In this document: piece after piece, positions 13,101-14,098 of the stretch | How the letters are laid out: each line of letters starts with the position of its first letter | Numbering within the stretch: position 1 is the first letter of the stretch | DNA from: Collinsella aerofaciens | Lineage (GTDB): Bacteria > Actinomycetota > Coriobacteriia > Coriobacteriales > Coriobacteriaceae | Direction of reading: 5' to 3' | Assembly (NCBI GenBank): GCA_021641225.1 | Contig: JAJWXI010000001.1 | Span: forward strand, 35,868-49,965 | DNA: 14,098 nucleotides | Notes under the pieces: model-generated | What the model was told of the DNA's origin: nothing | Database searches by the model: none | Seen by the model: the letters and a program-made list of their open reading frames with translations, nothing else | Position numbers and translations under genes: made by a program

Positions 13101-14098
13101 TTGAAGGCGGACACTCAAACCATCGACATCCTGTTGTTGGGCAGCGGCGGCCGCGAGCATGCTTTGGCAGCAAAGCTCGCAGCATCACCGCGCGCCGGCA
13201 AGCTCTACATCGCGCCGGGTAACTGCGGCACCGCGAGTTGTGGCGAGAACGTTGTTCTCGACGATTGCGATCCTGTGGCCGTGGCGGCGTTTGCCCAGAG
13301 CCACGGATGCGGACTCGTGGTGATTGGCCCCGAGGCTCCGCTCGTGGTGGGCGTGGCCGATGCCGTGCGCGCGGCGGGCATTCCCTGCTTTGGCCCGGGT
13401 GCCGAGGGTGCCCAGATGGAGGGCTCCAAGCTGTTCTCCAAGCAGCTCATGGAGCGTGCGGGCATTCCGACGGCTGCCTACGGCTCGTTTACCGATGAGG
13501 CTTCGGCGCTTGCCTATGTGCGCGAGCAGGGCGCTCCGCTGGTCGTGAAGGCTGACGGCCTGGCCGCGGGTAAGGGCGTTATCGTGGCGACCAAGCTTGC
13601 GCAGGCCGAGGAGGCCGTGCGCGAGTGCTTTGGCGGCACCTTCGGTGACGCCGGCAACACCGTGGTTATCGAGGAAATGCTCGTTGGCCCTGAGTGCTCG
13701 CTGCTGGCCTTTACCGACGGCAAGACCGTGCGTCCCATGGCTACCTCGCAGGACCACAAGCGTGCGCTTGAGGGCGACAAGGGCCCCAACACCGGCGGTA
13801 TGGGCGTCTACAGCCCGGTGCCTATCGTGACCGACGAGGAGCACGCCACCATGGTGGAGGTCATGGAGCAGACCGTGGCTGAGCTCGCTGCCGAGGGCAT
13901 CGACTACCGCGGCTGCCTGTACGGCGGCTTTATGCTCACGCCCGCCGGCCCCAAGGTGCTGGAGTTCAACGCCCGCTTTGGCGACCCCGAGACGCAGGTC
14001 GTGCTGCCGCGCCTTAAGAACGACTTGGTCGAGGTCATGCTGGCCTGCGCCAACCGCGAGCTCGATCAGATTGAGCTCGACTGGCGTGACGAGTGGGC
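13101..14098 (+). CDS. purD: Phosphoribosylamine-glycine ligase (GARS), 3' end cut by window
   Basis: The first 332 residues of an enzyme that is usually about 420-430. It ligates glycine to phosphoribosylamine with ATP in purine synthesis. The N-terminal domain has LLLGSGGREHALA at 11-23 and NCGTA at 41-45; the ATP-grasp part has VVKADGLAAGKGV, the loop KGPNTGGMGVYSP and EFNARFGDPETQ. The start is a TTG at 13101, with GGAGG five bases upstream. There is no ATG in frame before the N-terminal nucleotide-binding motif, so the TTG start is well supported. The gene continues past base 14098. Confidence 0.95.
   Translation, partial: MKADTQTIDILLLGSGGREHALAAKLAASPRAGKLYIAPGNCGTASCGENVVLDDCDPVAVAAFAQSHGCGLVVIGPEAPLVVGVADAVRAAGIPCFGPGAEGAQMEGSKLFSKQLMERAGIPTAAYGSFTDEASALAYVREQGAPLVVKADGLAAGKGVIVATKLAQAEEAVRECFGGTFGDAGNTVVIEEMLVGPECSLLAFTDGKTVRPMATSQDHKRALEGDKGPNTGGMGVYSPVPIVTDEEHATMVEVMEQTVAELAAEGIDYRGCLYGGFMLTPAGPKVLEFNARFGDPETQVVLPRLKNDLVEVMLACANRELDQIELDWRDEW

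Overview
The window joins two kinds of DNA. Positions 1 to about 7500 are the right-hand part of an integrated element, most likely a temperate phage, although no structural gene is visible to prove it. Positions from about 7510 to 14098 are ordinary bacterial chromosome: two tRNA-Ser genes, the rpsF-ssb-rpsR-rplI operon, dnaB, purA and the start of purD. The high GC content, this gene order and the protein sequences fit an actinobacterial host, and I infer a Coriobacteriia member such as Collinsella. That assignment comes from memory of gene order and protein style, not from a search.

Element, leftward arm (5591 to 1, minus strand): nine tightly packed genes read away from a switch region. 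In transcription order they are a 110-residue unknown protein, a small Cro/C1-type HTH protein, a 74-residue unknown, an 86-residue single-pass membrane protein, a RuvC-like nuclease, a Myb/SANT-like plus zinc-ribbon DNA-binding protein, a ParB-domain protein, an SMC/RecF-like ATPase and a Sak4-like RecA-fold ATPase cut by the window edge. Several overlap or sit within a few bases of each other, so they are probably one early operon for DNA recombination, repair or replication.

Switch and rightward arm (5592 to 7595): an AT-rich 156-bp region holds two divergent predicted promoters whose -35 boxes occupy nearly the same bases, set among repeated operator-like sequences. Rightward of it are a 130-residue HTH repressor without a peptidase domain and, with no gap, a large serine integrase. 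The integrase frame ends antisense inside tRNA-Ser(CGA) and runs through what looks like the terminator of that tRNA. The element-host junction therefore probably lies in the last few dozen codons of the integrase, and the host supplies the 3' end of the integrase frame.

Host part: the two tRNA-Ser genes are on the minus strand, each followed by an intrinsic terminator. After about 500 bp without a gene, a good promoter (TTGCGG-17-TATTAT) drives rpsF-ssb-rpsR-rplI. The leader contains a hairpin whose loop can pair with the rpsF Shine-Dalgarno, a plausible S6:S18 autoregulatory site. A strong terminator closes this operon. dnaB (replicative helicase), purA and purD (purine synthesis) follow, each with a gap large enough for its own control. 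High GC produces many long spurious frames opposite the real genes; these are left out.
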